Notes: generated by a model from the sequence alone, not told the origin. DNA of 64,000 nt from Paenibacillus pinistramenti (GCF_005869875.1 NZ_VAWG01000001.1:1-64000); one strand, 5' to 3'. Shown: positions 1-9,527, numbered from the stretch's first letter. Numbers and translations are program-made.

Positions 1-1582
1 GCGCGCCGCAGCGCGCTTCGCGCGCGGCCGCGTCGGCGTCCAGCTCCGCGAGACGCCGGGCGGCAGGCAGGCGCGCCTCCAGCTCGGCGCGCCGCTTCGC
101 CGCCGCTGCGGCTTCACGCTGCCGCAGCGGCGACGGGGCCGCCATCAGCGCCTCGATCGCCTCGGCAGCCGCACGGCGGAACCTGGCGGTAACGCCTGCG
201 GCGACCGCAGACGCATAGTGCAGCGTCGATTCGCCGGACCATACGGCCCCGCTTGGCAGCGCCTCCGTTATCCAGCTCTCCTCCGCGCGCGGCATCCAAT
301 CCTCCAGCTTTGCCTCCCACTGCTCGTCCCAAAGCTCCAGATGCTGTCCGATTCGTCGCAGCTCGTTCCGGACATGCCAATCCGCCTGGGCTTCCGTCTG
401 CTCCGCTAAAGCCCTTAAGAACTCACTGCTCCGCTTCTCCTTCTCAGCAGCCGTTTTGCTTCCGCCGCCAAACCAGCCTTTCGCCTTAAAACCCGGCGCC
501 TGGCTCTCCAGATACAGCCCTGCCAGCTCCCGCAGGGAAGGCGTCATCAGCTGGGCGTTATCCAGCATTTTGCCGATCTGCGCCAGCTGTTCCTGTCTAA
601 AGAGCTCCCGCCTGCCGCTGTGAACCGAAGCGCCGCTGATCTCCTGCAGTTCCGCCTCCAGCTCCTGAATCTGCAGCTCGCCGCCGGACTGCTCCAGCAG
701 ACCCTCGCGTTCCTCCATCTCAGTTTGGGCGATCCGGTTCAAATGCTCCTTGACCGTTTGGGAAGCGGCCGTGTAAGTGCTGTAAGCCAGCAGGTTCCCG
801 CTGTCTCTGAACAACCCGGAGACCGTCTTCTTAAGCATCTCTAAAGCGTTATAAGGATGGCCCGCTTCTTTCAGTGATATATAGAAGATGCCCGCAGGCT
901 TCACATTCCACATTTCAAACGCTTGACTGACCGAGGCCTGATAAGCACGGAAGGACAGCTCCTCCTCTCTGTGCTTGTCGATCTGATTAACCACCATATA
1001 GACCGGTTTTCCATAATCGGAAAGGGATTTGGCAAACGTCAAATTGGTCTCCGAGCCGACGTGATTGTAGTCCATCACATAGAAAACAACATCCGCCAAA
1101 TGCAGAGCCGAATGTGTCGCCATCGCATGTCCTGCATCGTTGGAATCGACCCCAGGCGTATCCAATAAAACTCCGTGAGCGCCGAGCAGCTCCAATGGCT
1201 CCCACAGCTCGACACGGGTAAAATCTTCTCCATTCCGGCAGTAATCAGCCGCCTCCTGCAGCGGAACCTCAAGGGTGCGTGCCTGATCCGCTGACGTCAG
1301 CAAAGCCCGTTCTTCCCCGTTCCGGATCATGACAATATTAGCGCTGGTAGGCAGCGGACTCGATGGCAGCACCCGCTTGCCGCACAAAGTATTGATCAGA
1401 CTTGATTTTCCTGCTGAGAAATGGCCGCAAAAGGCCACCACAAGCTCCTGCTTCGACAGTTTATGTTTTAATTCCTGAATGACTTGTTCCGCTTGCTGAT
1501 CCTGATCGGCTCGAAGCTGTTCCTCCAGCTGTCCAAGCCGATGCTGCAGGTCCTGCTCCAAAGATACTGTAATCGGTTTCAT
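1..1582 (-). CDS. Dynamin-like GTPase, C-terminus cut by window start
   Basis: Large membrane-remodelling GTPase of the bacterial dynamin family (B. subtilis DynA/YpbR type), expected to act at the inner face of the membrane in fusion or membrane-stress protection. I translated the frame from ATG 1582 and it stays open to base 1, giving 527 residues and no stop. Visible GTPase motifs are G1 GHFSAGKSS (residues 53-61), a G2 threonine in LPTSAN, G3 DTPG (141-144) and G4 NQID (199-202). The part after about residue 230 is helical and rich in Glu, Gln and Ala, as expected for dynamin stalks. Family members often carry two fused dynamin units of about 1200 residues, so more than half may lie outside. 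An AGGTAA-type ribosome site precedes the ATG. The family is sure; the exact orthologue is inferred. Confidence 0.88.
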   Translation of the reverse strand, partial: MKPITVSLEQDLQHRLGQLEEQLRADQDQQAEQVIQELKHKLSKQELVVAFCGHFSAGKSSLINTLCGKRVLPSSPLPTSANIVMIRNGEERALLTSADQARTLEVPLQEAADYCRNGEDFTRVELWEPLELLGAHGVLLDTPGVDSNDAGHAMATHSALHLADVVFYVMDYNHVGSETNLTFAKSLSDYGKPVYMVVNQIDKHREEELSFRAYQASVSQAFEMWNVKPAGIFYISLKEAGHPYNALEMLKKTVSGLFRDSGNLLAYSTYTAASQTVKEHLNRIAQTEMEEREGLLEQSGGELQIQELEAELQEISGASVHSGRRELFRQEQLAQIGKMLDNAQLMTPSLRELAGLYLESQAPGFKAKGWFGGGSKTAAEKEKRSSEFLRALAEQTEAQADWHVRNELRRIGQHLELWDEQWEAKLEDWMPRAEESWITEALPSGAVWSGESTLHYASAVAAGVTARFRRAAAEAIEALMAAPSPLRQREAAAAAKRRAELEARLPAARRLAELDADAAAREARCGA

Positions 1583-1728
1583 AAATAAGTTACCTGCCTT
1601 CCGCATCCTGAAATCTGCAATATGTAAAGCATCCTCATTTTATCATTGGATGCTCCGCCCGGGAACCCTGTGGAGAAAGTTATCTGCTTCCCCTGCTCGT
1701 CTACAGCACACCTGAACGTCCAGCACAT

Positions 1729-1764
1729 AAAAAAGCAGGCCGGGAGATTGACTCCCAGCCTGCT
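1729..1764 (-). terminator. Intrinsic terminator after the 92-aa gene
   Basis: On the minus strand, arms at 1752-1764 and 1734-1746 form a 13-bp stem with one mismatch and a 5-base loop, followed by a run of T (A-run 1729-1734 on the plus strand). It lies just after the stop at 1804 and separates this gene from the dynamin gene. Confidence 0.8.
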
Positions 1765-1803
1765 CTTCATTGCCGGCACATGGCCTGCTTTCATTATGAA
1801 TTC

Positions 1804-2082
1804 TTAACCCAATACTTCCGCTGTTTCTTCAGTCGGCAGCAAAATTTCAAACACTTTGCCGTGCTGGAAGATCGTGATCCCTCTGGTTTTGTCTTTCATC
1901 ACTACTACCTCAGGCTTGGCGGACATGCGTTCAATATAATGGTCAGGAACCTCACCTGAATCACTTACCGTAACTCCTTCGACTTCGCGCTCATCGTTCT
2001 CTCCAAGCTGAAGCGCAAGAACGTCCTCAAACATATCGGAGAACAGTTCAAAATTGTCCGTATAAACAGAAATACATCTCAT
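1804..2082 (-). CDS. Small conserved acidic protein of unknown function (92 aa)
   Basis: I do not recognise a named family. The protein is 92 residues and acidic, with no signal peptide or membrane segment. It opens MRCISVYTDNFELF and is mostly alternating beta/alpha, with a DERE-rich middle and a VFEILLP strand near the end. The ATG at 2082 has a GAGG ribosome site about ten bases upstream. It sits 26 bases after nth in the same direction and ends in its own terminator, so it probably forms a two-gene transcript with nth. It is translated cleanly between good signals, so it is likely a real gene. No function is claimed. Confidence 0.7.
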   Translation of the reverse strand: MRCISVYTDNFELFSDMFEDVLALQLGENDEREVEGVTVSDSGEVPDHYIERMSAKPEVVVMKDKTRGITIFQHGKVFEILLPTEETAEVLG

Positions 2083-2108
2083 GGGGTCTCATCCTCTACT
2101 ATCAATGT

Positions 2109-2786
2109 TCATTTGGAATTGATTTCTTTATCTTTCCTGACTTGCATCGTTTTCATACGTTTTCTGCCTTCCCGGCATACATCCAGAAGCGGGCAGACCT
2201 GGCACTGCGGATTCTGGGCCTTACAATGATATCTGCCGAAAAAGATCAGCCGGTGGTGAGTAAGCGTCCATTCCTCCTTTGGCACCTGCTTCATCAACTT
2301 TTTCTCCACTTCCAGGACAGAATCCTTCCACCCTGCAAGCCCTAACCGTTTACTTACACGTTCAACATGGGTATCCACGGCTATTGCAGGAACGCCGAAA
2401 GCATTTGATACCACTACGTTAGCGGTTTTTCGACCTACACCAGGTAATTTGACAAGCTCGTCATGTTCGCTTGGTACTTCGCCGCCATACTGCTCGATCA
2501 AAATCCGGCACAAACTTTGAATATGTTTGGCTTTATTCCGGTACAGCCCGATTCTGCGGATGTCATGCTCCAATTCCTCAAGCGGCACCGCAGTATAATC
2601 AGCCGGCGATTTGTACTTCCTGAACAAGTCGGCGGTAACTTTGTTCACCGTTGCATCCGTACATTGGGCTGAGAGCAGGACGGCGATGGTCAGCTCAAAA
2701 GCATTGGCATGATTCAGTTCGCATTTCGCATCCGGAAACATATTTCCAATCGTCTCCAATATATGTCTGACACCAGCTGCATTCAT
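2109..2786 (-). CDS. nth: Endonuclease III, DNA glycosylase/AP lyase
   Basis: Base-excision repair enzyme that removes oxidised pyrimidines and nicks abasic sites. The 225-residue protein has the helix-hairpin-helix LPGVGRKTANVV with the catalytic Lys in GRKTA, the catalytic Asp in AVDTHVERV, and the iron-sulfur motif C-X6-C-X2-C-X5-C at the C-terminus. The ATG at 2786 is chosen because GGGAGG lies eight bases upstream. The frame is open further upstream through a TTG at 2840, but that stretch runs through the terminator of the preceding gene. In B. subtilis nth follows dnaD; here the two are separated by about 24 kb. Confidence 0.95.
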   Translation of the reverse strand: MNAAGVRHILETIGNMFPDAKCELNHANAFELTIAVLLSAQCTDATVNKVTADLFRKYKSPADYTAVPLEELEHDIRRIGLYRNKAKHIQSLCRILIEQYGGEVPSEHDELVKLPGVGRKTANVVVSNAFGVPAIAVDTHVERVSKRLGLAGWKDSVLEVEKKLMKQVPKEEWTLTHHRLIFFGRYHCKAQNPQCQVCPLLDVCREGRKRMKTMQVRKDKEINSK

Positions 2787-2805
2787 CTTTCTTTCCTCCC
2801 GGCGC

Positions 2806-2842
2806 AAAAAAAATCTTGATGCGGGAAGATCCCGCATCAAGA
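2806..2842 (-). terminator. Terminator of the SLH-protein gene
   Basis: A perfect 13-bp stem (2830-2842 with 2814-2826) and three-base loop, followed on the minus strand by eight T (A-run 2806-2813). It closes transcription of the SLH gene 21 bases after its stop. Confidence 0.9.
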
Positions 2843-2862
2843 CGGTGAATCTTAAGAAAATG

Positions 2863-5613
2863 TTATTGTTTTACGATTTCGACGAGCTTGTCCCCGTTGA
2901 AATACAATACAATATTATCATTTTCCTGGAGCGATTGCACGACTAAAGTCGTGTCTCCTTGATGAATATATACATTTGAGTCCAAATTAAAGCGGTAATT
3001 CGTGTCCGAAAGCGTATCTTTTTTGACATAGACCACTTTTGAAGTAGAATCATAATACCAATAAGTACGGTCTAAAGCCGTTAACACCTTAACCATGGTA
3101 GAGCCGTCGGCATCTTTAAGCACAAGCACATGATCATCTGCTGTCAAGGAGGACAAGGAAGAGCTTGTTCCGGAATCCCGGACAACCTTCACGGTCCCAG
3201 CCGCCGGAATAGTCGTTGTTGTACCGCTAAAGGTATCTAAGGTAACAGAGCTGGCATCAGCGCTTGTCACTACCCCATAGGTCAGCTTGGCAATTTGCAC
3301 GGTAGAAGCCGTTGTTCCGTCAAACGTAACATTAACATAATCCCCTGCCTGCAAGTCAGCGATTTTAATAGCTGCTCCGCTATCGTCCAGCAGAGAAGCG
3401 TTCGTTACATAGAAGCTTTGCGTAACCCCGTCTAAAACGGCAGTCAGCCGGCTGTTTGCTGTATCCACCGAGGTTATCTCAAACTGCTTTGCAGTTTGGA
3501 CGTTAATGCTTTGCACAGCATCCTGGCTGCTGCTCAGCACAGCCTTGATGGAATCACCCTTTTTCAGGCTCGACAAAGTGGCGGTTGCTTTACCGTAAAT
3601 ATAGACAGGCATAGAGGCATTCGTATAAGAAAGCTCTCTCGTCTTACCAGCTGCATCAACGATCACCAGATTTTTGCTGGCGGTATCAACACTTACAAAA
3701 CTGCCTTCATATTGGTAGATGACGCTGATCGACAGCACTTTCTTTCCAATGTTTGTCAATGTTACTACACGATTCGTGGTCAGCAGGGACTCAAGACCGG
3801 ACAGTGTTGGAGTAGTGCTGTCATACTGAACTGCCGTATCATCGTCCAGCTGAAGAACATAAGGGTTGTCATCGCTGTCTACAACGGTTAACAGCTTGCG
3901 TGTTTTGTCGTACTGAACAACGCTGACCTCAGACAGCTGCTCTGCTTGGCGTCCCAGCACATCAATGCTGGTAATTACACCATCGCCGTCCAGGGTAAGC
4001 TCAACTTCATCTCCACCATTAACGTCAGCGATCAGATCGGATAACGTTGGTGCTGTAATGCCATCAATCGAAACAGCAGCGTCATCCGCAATTTGGAGCG
4101 TGGCGTAGGTGCCGTCTGATTTCTTGTAAGTCAGCAGCTTGCCGCTCTCAAGACTGATTAAAGTCCCGCTTACGGTGCGCTCAACACTTTGCGTTACTTC
4201 TACACTGATAACAGCGTTATCTTTAATCGTGTAGCTGATTTCGGAGCCCGCTTTCAAGTCTGCAAGCTCAATTACTTGGCCTTGATACAATATCTTTACG
4301 GTTCCATCAAGTACAAGCTTGTCTACATTTCCTGACGATTCTTTAACCGTAATCGTTTTGGTGCTCGTATCCACATCCTCCACGGTTCCGCTGGCAGTCT
4401 TGTTCACGATGCCCGACTTCACATTCACCACAACCGGTTTCTTGTCGGCCGTAAAGGTTTCCCGTTTCAGCTCGATCGTACTGTCGTTTGTCAGATCTTC
4501 CGGCTGAATGGCGTTTCCGTTCTGATCGTAAAACAGCGTCGAATCATCATAAGTGTAAGTTTCGGCGTCTTCTCCTACGAGGAGCAGCAGTTTATTGCCA
4601 GACAATACACGAAGCAGTGTGCCTTCAATGGATTCCAGCTGCTGCGCAGAGTCTGTGACTTCCAAGTAAGCAGCAGCTCCTGCTTTTTCAATGACCATCA
4701 CTTTGGTATAGGCTTCAACATCGCTTTGGGCGACTTTCGTATCGGAATCTGTTGTGTAATATACCATGCGGCTGTCAAGTGTAAAGCTGCGGCTTTGGCC
4801 ATCCGTATAAAGAGTCAGCCCGCTGCTGCCGATCGAGGTCAAGACCCCTTCATATACATTAGAGTATCCCGGCGTAATATACGCCTGCGCTCTGCTGAAG
4901 AAGGTGGCGATTTGGGCGCGGGTTACGCTTCCTAACGGATCAAAGCGATTGCCGTCAACTCCATTTGTTAATTCCAGACTGATGGCCACATTCACGTAGC
5001 CTCGTGCATCCGCCGAAATGGTAGCGTTGTCGGCGAAAGTGGTTCCTTTGCCGGCAGCTGCTTCAGCATCGGACTCTTTGCCAAGGGCACGCACGATAAG
5101 CTTGGCTACCCATTCACGAGTTGCCTTCTTGGTCCCCCACGATTCTCCCGAAGCTGTAGCCGCAGTTTCTTCATCGGTGTCAATTAGCTTGTCCTTGACG
5201 GCAAGGGCAACATAAGGCTGAAAATAAGCGGTTGCCTCAAGCTGATCAGGAGCTTTCGCACTTTCATCCAGCTGATCTGTTACGTTCATAAAACGCAGGG
5301 CCAAAGCGACTGCTTCCTGCTGGGTGATCGAATCACTTGGGCGGAATTTTCCGTTGTCTCCCAAAATAATGCCTTCAGAAGCGAGTTTGTAAATATGCTT
5401 CTCTGCCCAGAAACCGTCAGCTACATCACTGAACAGCGCCGTCGACGCCGTGCTGCTTACCGCTGCAGCAGTGCTGGCAGTATCGGTGCTTGCAGCCGCC
5501 GCTGTCTCATCGGCCGCGAATGCCGCCGTCCCGCTGGTCAGAAAAGTTAAAGTAAGCAGCAGTGTAGCTGCCGTGCGCTTCAAATTTCTGTTTGACTTAT
5601 TGTTCTGAATCAT
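2863..5613 (-). CDS. SLH-domain cell-surface protein with repeated beta modules (916 aa)
   Basis: Secreted protein expected to bind wall polysaccharide through S-layer homology domains. A signal peptide spans residues 1-34 (Lys/Arg start, hydrophobic core, AFAA cleavage region). Three SLH domains follow at about 60-110, 125-180 and 190-243; SLH1 has FSDV and FRPSDSITQQEAVAL, and SLH3 has FDPLGSVTRAQIATFF. Residues 250-916 are a string of about nine divergent modules of 65-75 residues, rich in Val, Thr, Asp and Ser. Each has a VDxxxxxLTV-type strand early and an LxxGDxVxV-type strand late. No enzymatic motif was seen. The start has GGGGAG six bases upstream. Neighbouring lipoprotein and amidase genes point to an envelope role. 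It could be a structural S-layer-like protein or a wall-bound scaffold. Confidence 0.85.
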   Translation of the reverse strand: MIQNNKSNRNLKRTAATLLLTLTFLTSGTAAFAADETAAAASTDTASTAAAVSSTASTALFSDVADGFWAEKHIYKLASEGIILGDNGKFRPSDSITQQEAVALALRFMNVTDQLDESAKAPDQLEATAYFQPYVALAVKDKLIDTDEETAATASGESWGTKKATREWVAKLIVRALGKESDAEAAAGKGTTFADNATISADARGYVNVAISLELTNGVDGNRFDPLGSVTRAQIATFFSRAQAYITPGYSNVYEGVLTSIGSSGLTLYTDGQSRSFTLDSRMVYYTTDSDTKVAQSDVEAYTKVMVIEKAGAAAYLEVTDSAQQLESIEGTLLRVLSGNKLLLLVGEDAETYTYDDSTLFYDQNGNAIQPEDLTNDSTIELKRETFTADKKPVVVNVKSGIVNKTASGTVEDVDTSTKTITVKESSGNVDKLVLDGTVKILYQGQVIELADLKAGSEISYTIKDNAVISVEVTQSVERTVSGTLISLESGKLLTYKKSDGTYATLQIADDAAVSIDGITAPTLSDLIADVNGGDEVELTLDGDGVITSIDVLGRQAEQLSEVSVVQYDKTRKLLTVVDSDDNPYVLQLDDDTAVQYDSTTPTLSGLESLLTTNRVVTLTNIGKKVLSISVIYQYEGSFVSVDTASKNLVIVDAAGKTRELSYTNASMPVYIYGKATATLSSLKKGDSIKAVLSSSQDAVQSINVQTAKQFEITSVDTANSRLTAVLDGVTQSFYVTNASLLDDSGAAIKIADLQAGDYVNVTFDGTTASTVQIAKLTYGVVTSADASSVTLDTFSGTTTTIPAAGTVKVVRDSGTSSSLSSLTADDHVLVLKDADGSTMVKVLTALDRTYWYYDSTSKVVYVKKDTLSDTNYRFNLDSNVYIHQGDTTLVVQSLQENDNIVLYFNGDKLVEIVKQ

Positions 5614-5678
5614 CCAAGTCTCCCCTTCTGGCTTATGTTCACCTTACTGTGGTTCGCCGGACCAGGCGAAGACTCCTG

Positions 5679-6320
5679 CTATTCCCGGGTCATCGGGTGA
5701 AGCAGGTCAGCGTGGCCCATTAAGGTTTCCAGCTGTTGTCCATCTACGAGCAGCTCAATACTTGTCACTTCATTAAATTGGAACATGGTCTTCTGCAAGG
5801 ACTCCAGCGCCATCAGTTCCCCGTCTGACCCTAAGCGGGCCTCGTCAGGCAAATGAATGTCAATCGTTACTTCGCCATCAGCAAATTTAACGCTGAGCAG
5901 CTGGACTTTCGCCCACAAAGAAACCAAACCGCTATCCGTGCTGTCCTGCAGGGCTTCAAAAGCCGCTTTATACTTGCCAGCCGAATCCTCAGAATCTTCG
6001 AACTGAATTTGCCGGGTTGTTTCCTTTAAGTCCACAAAATCCTGATCTGCATAATAGAGCTTGATTGTTTCGGTTATTTGTTCATCCGTTGAAGCCGCTT
6101 CTTCAGAAGAGGAAGGAGCCGGAGATTCTGGCACCGTGGAGCTGCTGGTCTCAGAAGTTCCATCTCCATTCTGTGAATCCTCGCTCTCCGCCGGAGCTGC
6201 ACCGTTAGCCGAAGCAATATCACCGCTGGTTGCAGGAGCGGCTGCAGGCTTTTGCCCGCAGCCTGCGATTGCTGCCATTAACAGCAGACTCAACAAGATC
6301 GTCCAGTGTTTTTTATTCAC
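5679..6320 (-). CDS. GerMN-domain lipoprotein
   Basis: Membrane-anchored lipoprotein of 213 residues starting at a GTG. The lipobox is AIAGC with the lipidated Cys at residue 21. A low-complexity linker rich in Ser, Glu and Pro (about 25-78) leads into a GerMN domain (about 82-205), the fold found in GerM and other sporulation or germination lipoproteins. GerMN proteins are thought to bind or help assemble wall or spore structures, and this one lacks catalytic motifs. It lies 30 bases after a wall amidase gene and 65 bases before the SLH gene, all on one strand. A joint role in wall remodelling is inferred from this context. Confidence 0.82.
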   Translation of the reverse strand: MNKKHWTILLSLLLMAAIAGCGQKPAAAPATSGDIASANGAAPAESEDSQNGDGTSETSSSTVPESPAPSSSEEAASTDEQITETIKLYYADQDFVDLKETTRQIQFEDSEDSAGKYKAAFEALQDSTDSGLVSLWAKVQLLSVKFADGEVTIDIHLPDEARLGSDGELMALESLQKTMFQFNEVTSIELLVDGQQLETLMGHADLLHPMTRE

Positions 6321-6350
6321 GGATACACCTGCCTTCTTTCACAAAAATCC

Positions 6351-7808
6351 TTAATCAATTCCGAGATACTCTTTGATACCGGCTACGATTCCCTCTGCTA
6401 CTTTCTGCTGGAAAGCCGAGGAGTACATTTTGGCTTCGTCATTTTTATTGCTGAGGAACCCGCATTCCAGCAGTACAGCCGGCATGGTGGTCTCTCTCGT
6501 TACATGGAGACTCGCCTGACGGACCTTGCGGTCTGGCAGTCCTGAAGATTTTACAAGGTATTTATGCATAATGTTAGCCAGCTTGAGGCTTTCACCGCTG
6601 CGGGTATAGTAGGTTTCAACGCCGGTGGCCGTAGCAGCCCCGCTGTTGCCGTGCACTGAAACAAATACGTCTGCCTTCAGATTGTTAGCCAGATTAGAGC
6701 GGTCCGAAAGTGTCGGATAGGTGTCCCCGCTGCGGGTCAGCACATAATCAATGTTCGGCTCGTTTTGGAGAAGCTTCTCCACCTTAAGCACAACTGCCAG
6801 GGTAAAATCTTTCTCTTTACGGCCTGTCACGCTGATGGCGCCAGGGTCCGAACCGCCGTGTCCGGCATCAATGACTACCAGCTTCTTGCCGGAGCTGCTG
6901 GAAGGCTTGGAAGCAGAAGCAGAAGTGGAAGCTGATTCCTGATTGAGATCAATAATGACCAGGCCGTCTCCTGCGTTGGTCATTTTAAAACCTTTGGCAT
7001 AATTCAAATCAATGACTACGCGTACTGTGGACGGCGCACTATTAAATAAGGAATAGCGGATCTGTGAGACATCCGGATATTCCGTCACCGCAATCGCGCC
7101 GTTCAGTTTGCTGTCGAGCGGATAGCTGGACGAAAAATCTGAGGCAAATTGAACATTCGGGAGATCGATGACAATACGATCCGGATTAGTCAGCGTCGAT
7201 GTGACCGGACTGACTTGTCCATCTACAGCCATGATGAGCTGGTTGTCGGTGAAGCTGATCCCTTTTAAAGAGGTGAGAGTCGTGCTTGGCGTACTTGGAG
7301 AAGTCACCGTTCCGCTTGTGCCGGAATTGCTGCTCCCCGAGTTGCTGCCTGGCAATGCAGCGCTTCCGCTGCCGGAGCTCTGAGTAGTCAGGCTCACCGT
7401 TTTGGTTGTACCGTCCCAGTTTACTCCGAGTCCCATCTGTTCACTTACAAAACGGATCGGAACAAAGGTAGTACCGTTCTGCGCATAAGCTGCAGCATTA
7501 AGTTTAACCGTCTGGCCGTTTACTGTGGCTGTAGAACTGTTAAGGAGCAATTTAATTTCACTATCGGATTGCTTTATCGTTACCGTGCCTGTCTTGCTGT
7601 CCCAATCTACGTCAAACCCTAATTCCTCTACGACGACACGAATCGGAATCATCACGCTGTTGTTTACCGTTTGGACTTGTCTGTCCTGACTTAACTCGAT
7701 CTCATTCCCATCCAGGAGAATATGCGTTGCGTTTGAAGCAGCATGTCCTGTCAATGGAAAAGCCAACACGCATAGAAACAAAATGACTAAAAAACTAAAT
7801 TTCTTCAT
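6351..7808 (-). CDS. N-acetylmuramoyl-L-alanine amidase (CuAO-N/AMIN/Amidase_3)
   Basis: Secreted zinc amidase that cuts the bond between MurNAc and the stem peptide. Order: signal peptide (1-24, GHAA end); a copper-amine-oxidase N-terminal-like stalk domain in two halves (about 27-140, with VMIPIRVVVEELG and FVPIRFVSEQMG); a Ser/Gly/Thr linker (143-180); an AMIN domain (about 182-290) for wall targeting; and Amidase_3 (309-485). Zinc ligands visible are H317 in DAGHGG, E332 and H386 in SVHGN; the catalytic Glu is E448 in LLECGFLSN. The gene is a tandem paralogue of the next one upstream, with the same layout. AAGGGTG lies close to the ATG. Confidence 0.93.
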   Translation of the reverse strand: MKKFSFLVILFLCVLAFPLTGHAASNATHILLDGNEIELSQDRQVQTVNNSVMIPIRVVVEELGFDVDWDSKTGTVTIKQSDSEIKLLLNSSTATVNGQTVKLNAAAYAQNGTTFVPIRFVSEQMGLGVNWDGTTKTVSLTTQSSGSGSAALPGSNSGSSNSGTSGTVTSPSTPSTTLTSLKGISFTDNQLIMAVDGQVSPVTSTLTNPDRIVIDLPNVQFASDFSSSYPLDSKLNGAIAVTEYPDVSQIRYSLFNSAPSTVRVVIDLNYAKGFKMTNAGDGLVIIDLNQESASTSASASKPSSSSGKKLVVIDAGHGGSDPGAISVTGRKEKDFTLAVVLKVEKLLQNEPNIDYVLTRSGDTYPTLSDRSNLANNLKADVFVSVHGNSGAATATGVETYYTRSGESLKLANIMHKYLVKSSGLPDRKVRQASLHVTRETTMPAVLLECGFLSNKNDEAKMYSSAFQQKVAEGIVAGIKEYLGID

Positions 7809-7889
7809 TCTTCACCCTTCCATTCTTATTTTGTGGTTCCTGATGAATGCCGCTCCAGACACGCTGGAACATCAACAGATTCACTATTT

Positions 7890-7910
7890 AGACGCCATAA
7901 TCTATCAAAA
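7890..7910 (-). promoter_or_regulatory. Element shared by both amidase upstream regions, copy 1
   Basis: On the minus strand this reads TTTTGATAGATT followed by a partly matching tail. It matches 16 of 21 bases of the element at 9528-9548 upstream of the paralogue. It sits about 80 bases before the ATG and overlaps one arm of an inverted repeat (7894-7901 with 7920-7927). It may be part of a promoter or operator, or only a leftover of the gene duplication. Confidence 0.3.
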
Positions 7911-7991
7911 GTTGCGTAAATTATGGCAATTTCAGTGGAATTAAATAGAATAGGACGCTTGAATGAGCCCTTGCTTCATTTCTCGCAGCAT

Positions 7992-9482
7992 TTAAGAGGC
8001 TGCCAAAAATTCCTTAATTCCTGCCGCTATGCCTTCGGCTAATTGCTGCTGGAACTCGTCTGAGTACATGGCCGCCTCGTCCTTCGGATTGCTCAGAAAG
8101 CCGCATTCCAGAAGCACTGCCGGCATGTTCGTATTCTTCGTGACATACAGGTTGCCGGTCTTCAGCCCCCGGTCGGCCATTCCGCTGGACTGCACCAGAT
8201 ATTTCTGCATCACCTTAGCTAGAGCTTCACTGTTTCTGTTAAGGGTATAATGAGTTTCTACACCGTTCGGGCCCGTGCCTCCATCCGGGCTGATATTGCC
8301 GTGGATTGAAATAAACACGTCGGCATTTATGCTGTTGGCCAGCTTCACCCGGTCCTGCAGCATCGGATAGGTGTCCGAGTTTCTGGTCAGGACGACCTCC
8401 AGCCCGCTGTCCTGTTCGAGGATTTGCTGCAGCTTCAACACGGCTGCCAGTGTAAAATCCTTCTCAAGCCGTTTGTTTAAACTGACGGCACCCGAGTCGG
8501 TTCCTCCGTGCCCGGCATCAATCACGACAATCTTCTTGCCGCTGGCTGCTGGTAGTGCAGAAGTCTGCTGGTCGTCGCCGCCGGTCTGCTGAGTCCCTGC
8601 CGTGCTGCTTGAGCTGGTATTTAAATCAATCGTAATAAGGCCGTCCTTGTCATCGGTCACCTGATAGTCCGCCGGACCACTCAAGTCCAGGACTACTCTC
8701 ACGGCATCCGGATCCCGGCTGAACAGCGCGTAACGGACATCTTGTACCTGTGAAATCTCGGTGATATCAATCTTTCCGCTTAAAGTGTCGCTGAGAGGAA
8801 GGCTGCTGCTGAAGTCTTCGGAAAAGGACGTATCTGCTAAATCCACCACAATTCGATCCGGCGAGCTCATTTTAAATACCGAAGGAGTTACCCCGCCCTT
8901 TACAGCCAATATGAGACGCCCTTCTCCAAAACTTAATCCGGTAAGCTGTGAAGAGCTGTCCGATTCAGCGGAAGCCGGAGCTGCTTCAGCGCCTTCCGAG
9001 CTGCCGTCTGCAGTCAGGACCGTGTCCTGATTGTCCTGCGCAGCTGATGTTATGTATACTGTTTTCGTTCTATTGTCCCAGCCGACCTGGGCTCCTGTCT
9101 GCTCTCCTACAAACCGCAGCGGTACTAGCGTGGCTTTACTGGCTCCATCGCCGCTAAACTTCGCTGGAACCAGCATCGGCACCTGAGCTCCGTTCACTTC
9201 CGCTGTAGCTTCTCCTACAACAAGCTTTATCGTAGACTCCGCATTGTTGATGGTTACGGTTTCTGTCTGGTTATCATAGCCGACCGTGTATCCCATATTT
9301 TCTGTAACAAGACGTAATGGCACCATAATGGAACCGCTTACCGTCTCTATGCCGGCATCTGCCGTAAGCTCCAGCTCCTTCCCATCCAGAGTGATATGTG
9401 CTCCATTGTCTGCTGCGCGGCTCATTACAGGAAGAATCAGCAAAAATAGCAGTAATAAAACAGATAATCCGTACTTCTTCAT
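7992..9482 (-). CDS. N-acetylmuramoyl-L-alanine amidase, tandem paralogue
   Basis: Same architecture as the downstream paralogue: signal peptide (1-23), stalk-like copper-amine-oxidase N domain (about 26-147, with IMVPLRLVTENMG and LVPLRFVGEQTG), acidic linker (148-178), AMIN domain (about 180-288) and Amidase_3 (316-496). Active-site residues are present: H325 in DAGHGG, E340, H394 in SIHGN and E459 in LLECGFLSN, so both copies should be active. The linkers differ in composition (Asp/Glu-rich here, Ser/Gly-rich in the other), and the catalytic domain here has a short extra loop after SIHGN. This suggests an old duplication with divergence in targeting or timing. The ribosome site (GGGGA) is weak. 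Confidence 0.93.
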   Translation of the reverse strand: MKKYGLSVLLLLFLLILPVMSRAADNGAHITLDGKELELTADAGIETVSGSIMVPLRLVTENMGYTVGYDNQTETVTINNAESTIKLVVGEATAEVNGAQVPMLVPAKFSGDGASKATLVPLRFVGEQTGAQVGWDNRTKTVYITSAAQDNQDTVLTADGSSEGAEAAPASAESDSSSQLTGLSFGEGRLILAVKGGVTPSVFKMSSPDRIVVDLADTSFSEDFSSSLPLSDTLSGKIDITEISQVQDVRYALFSRDPDAVRVVLDLSGPADYQVTDDKDGLITIDLNTSSSSTAGTQQTGGDDQQTSALPAASGKKIVVIDAGHGGTDSGAVSLNKRLEKDFTLAAVLKLQQILEQDSGLEVVLTRNSDTYPMLQDRVKLANSINADVFISIHGNISPDGGTGPNGVETHYTLNRNSEALAKVMQKYLVQSSGMADRGLKTGNLYVTKNTNMPAVLLECGFLSNPKDEAAMYSDEFQQQLAEGIAAGIKEFLAAS

Positions 9483-9527
9483 TCGTTATCCCCGCCGTTT
9501 CTATGAATTCTACTTTTTCTGCATCAG

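Noticed and set aside
1579..1794. 71-codon minus-strand frame between the dynamin gene and the 92-aa gene
   Set aside because: It crosses the terminator hairpin at 1729-1764, overlaps the dynamin start and has no ribosome site.
5653..5670. TTCGCC/GGCGAA hairpin between the GerMN gene and the SLH gene
   Set aside because: Short stem without a T-run on either strand; not a terminator, and too common to call.
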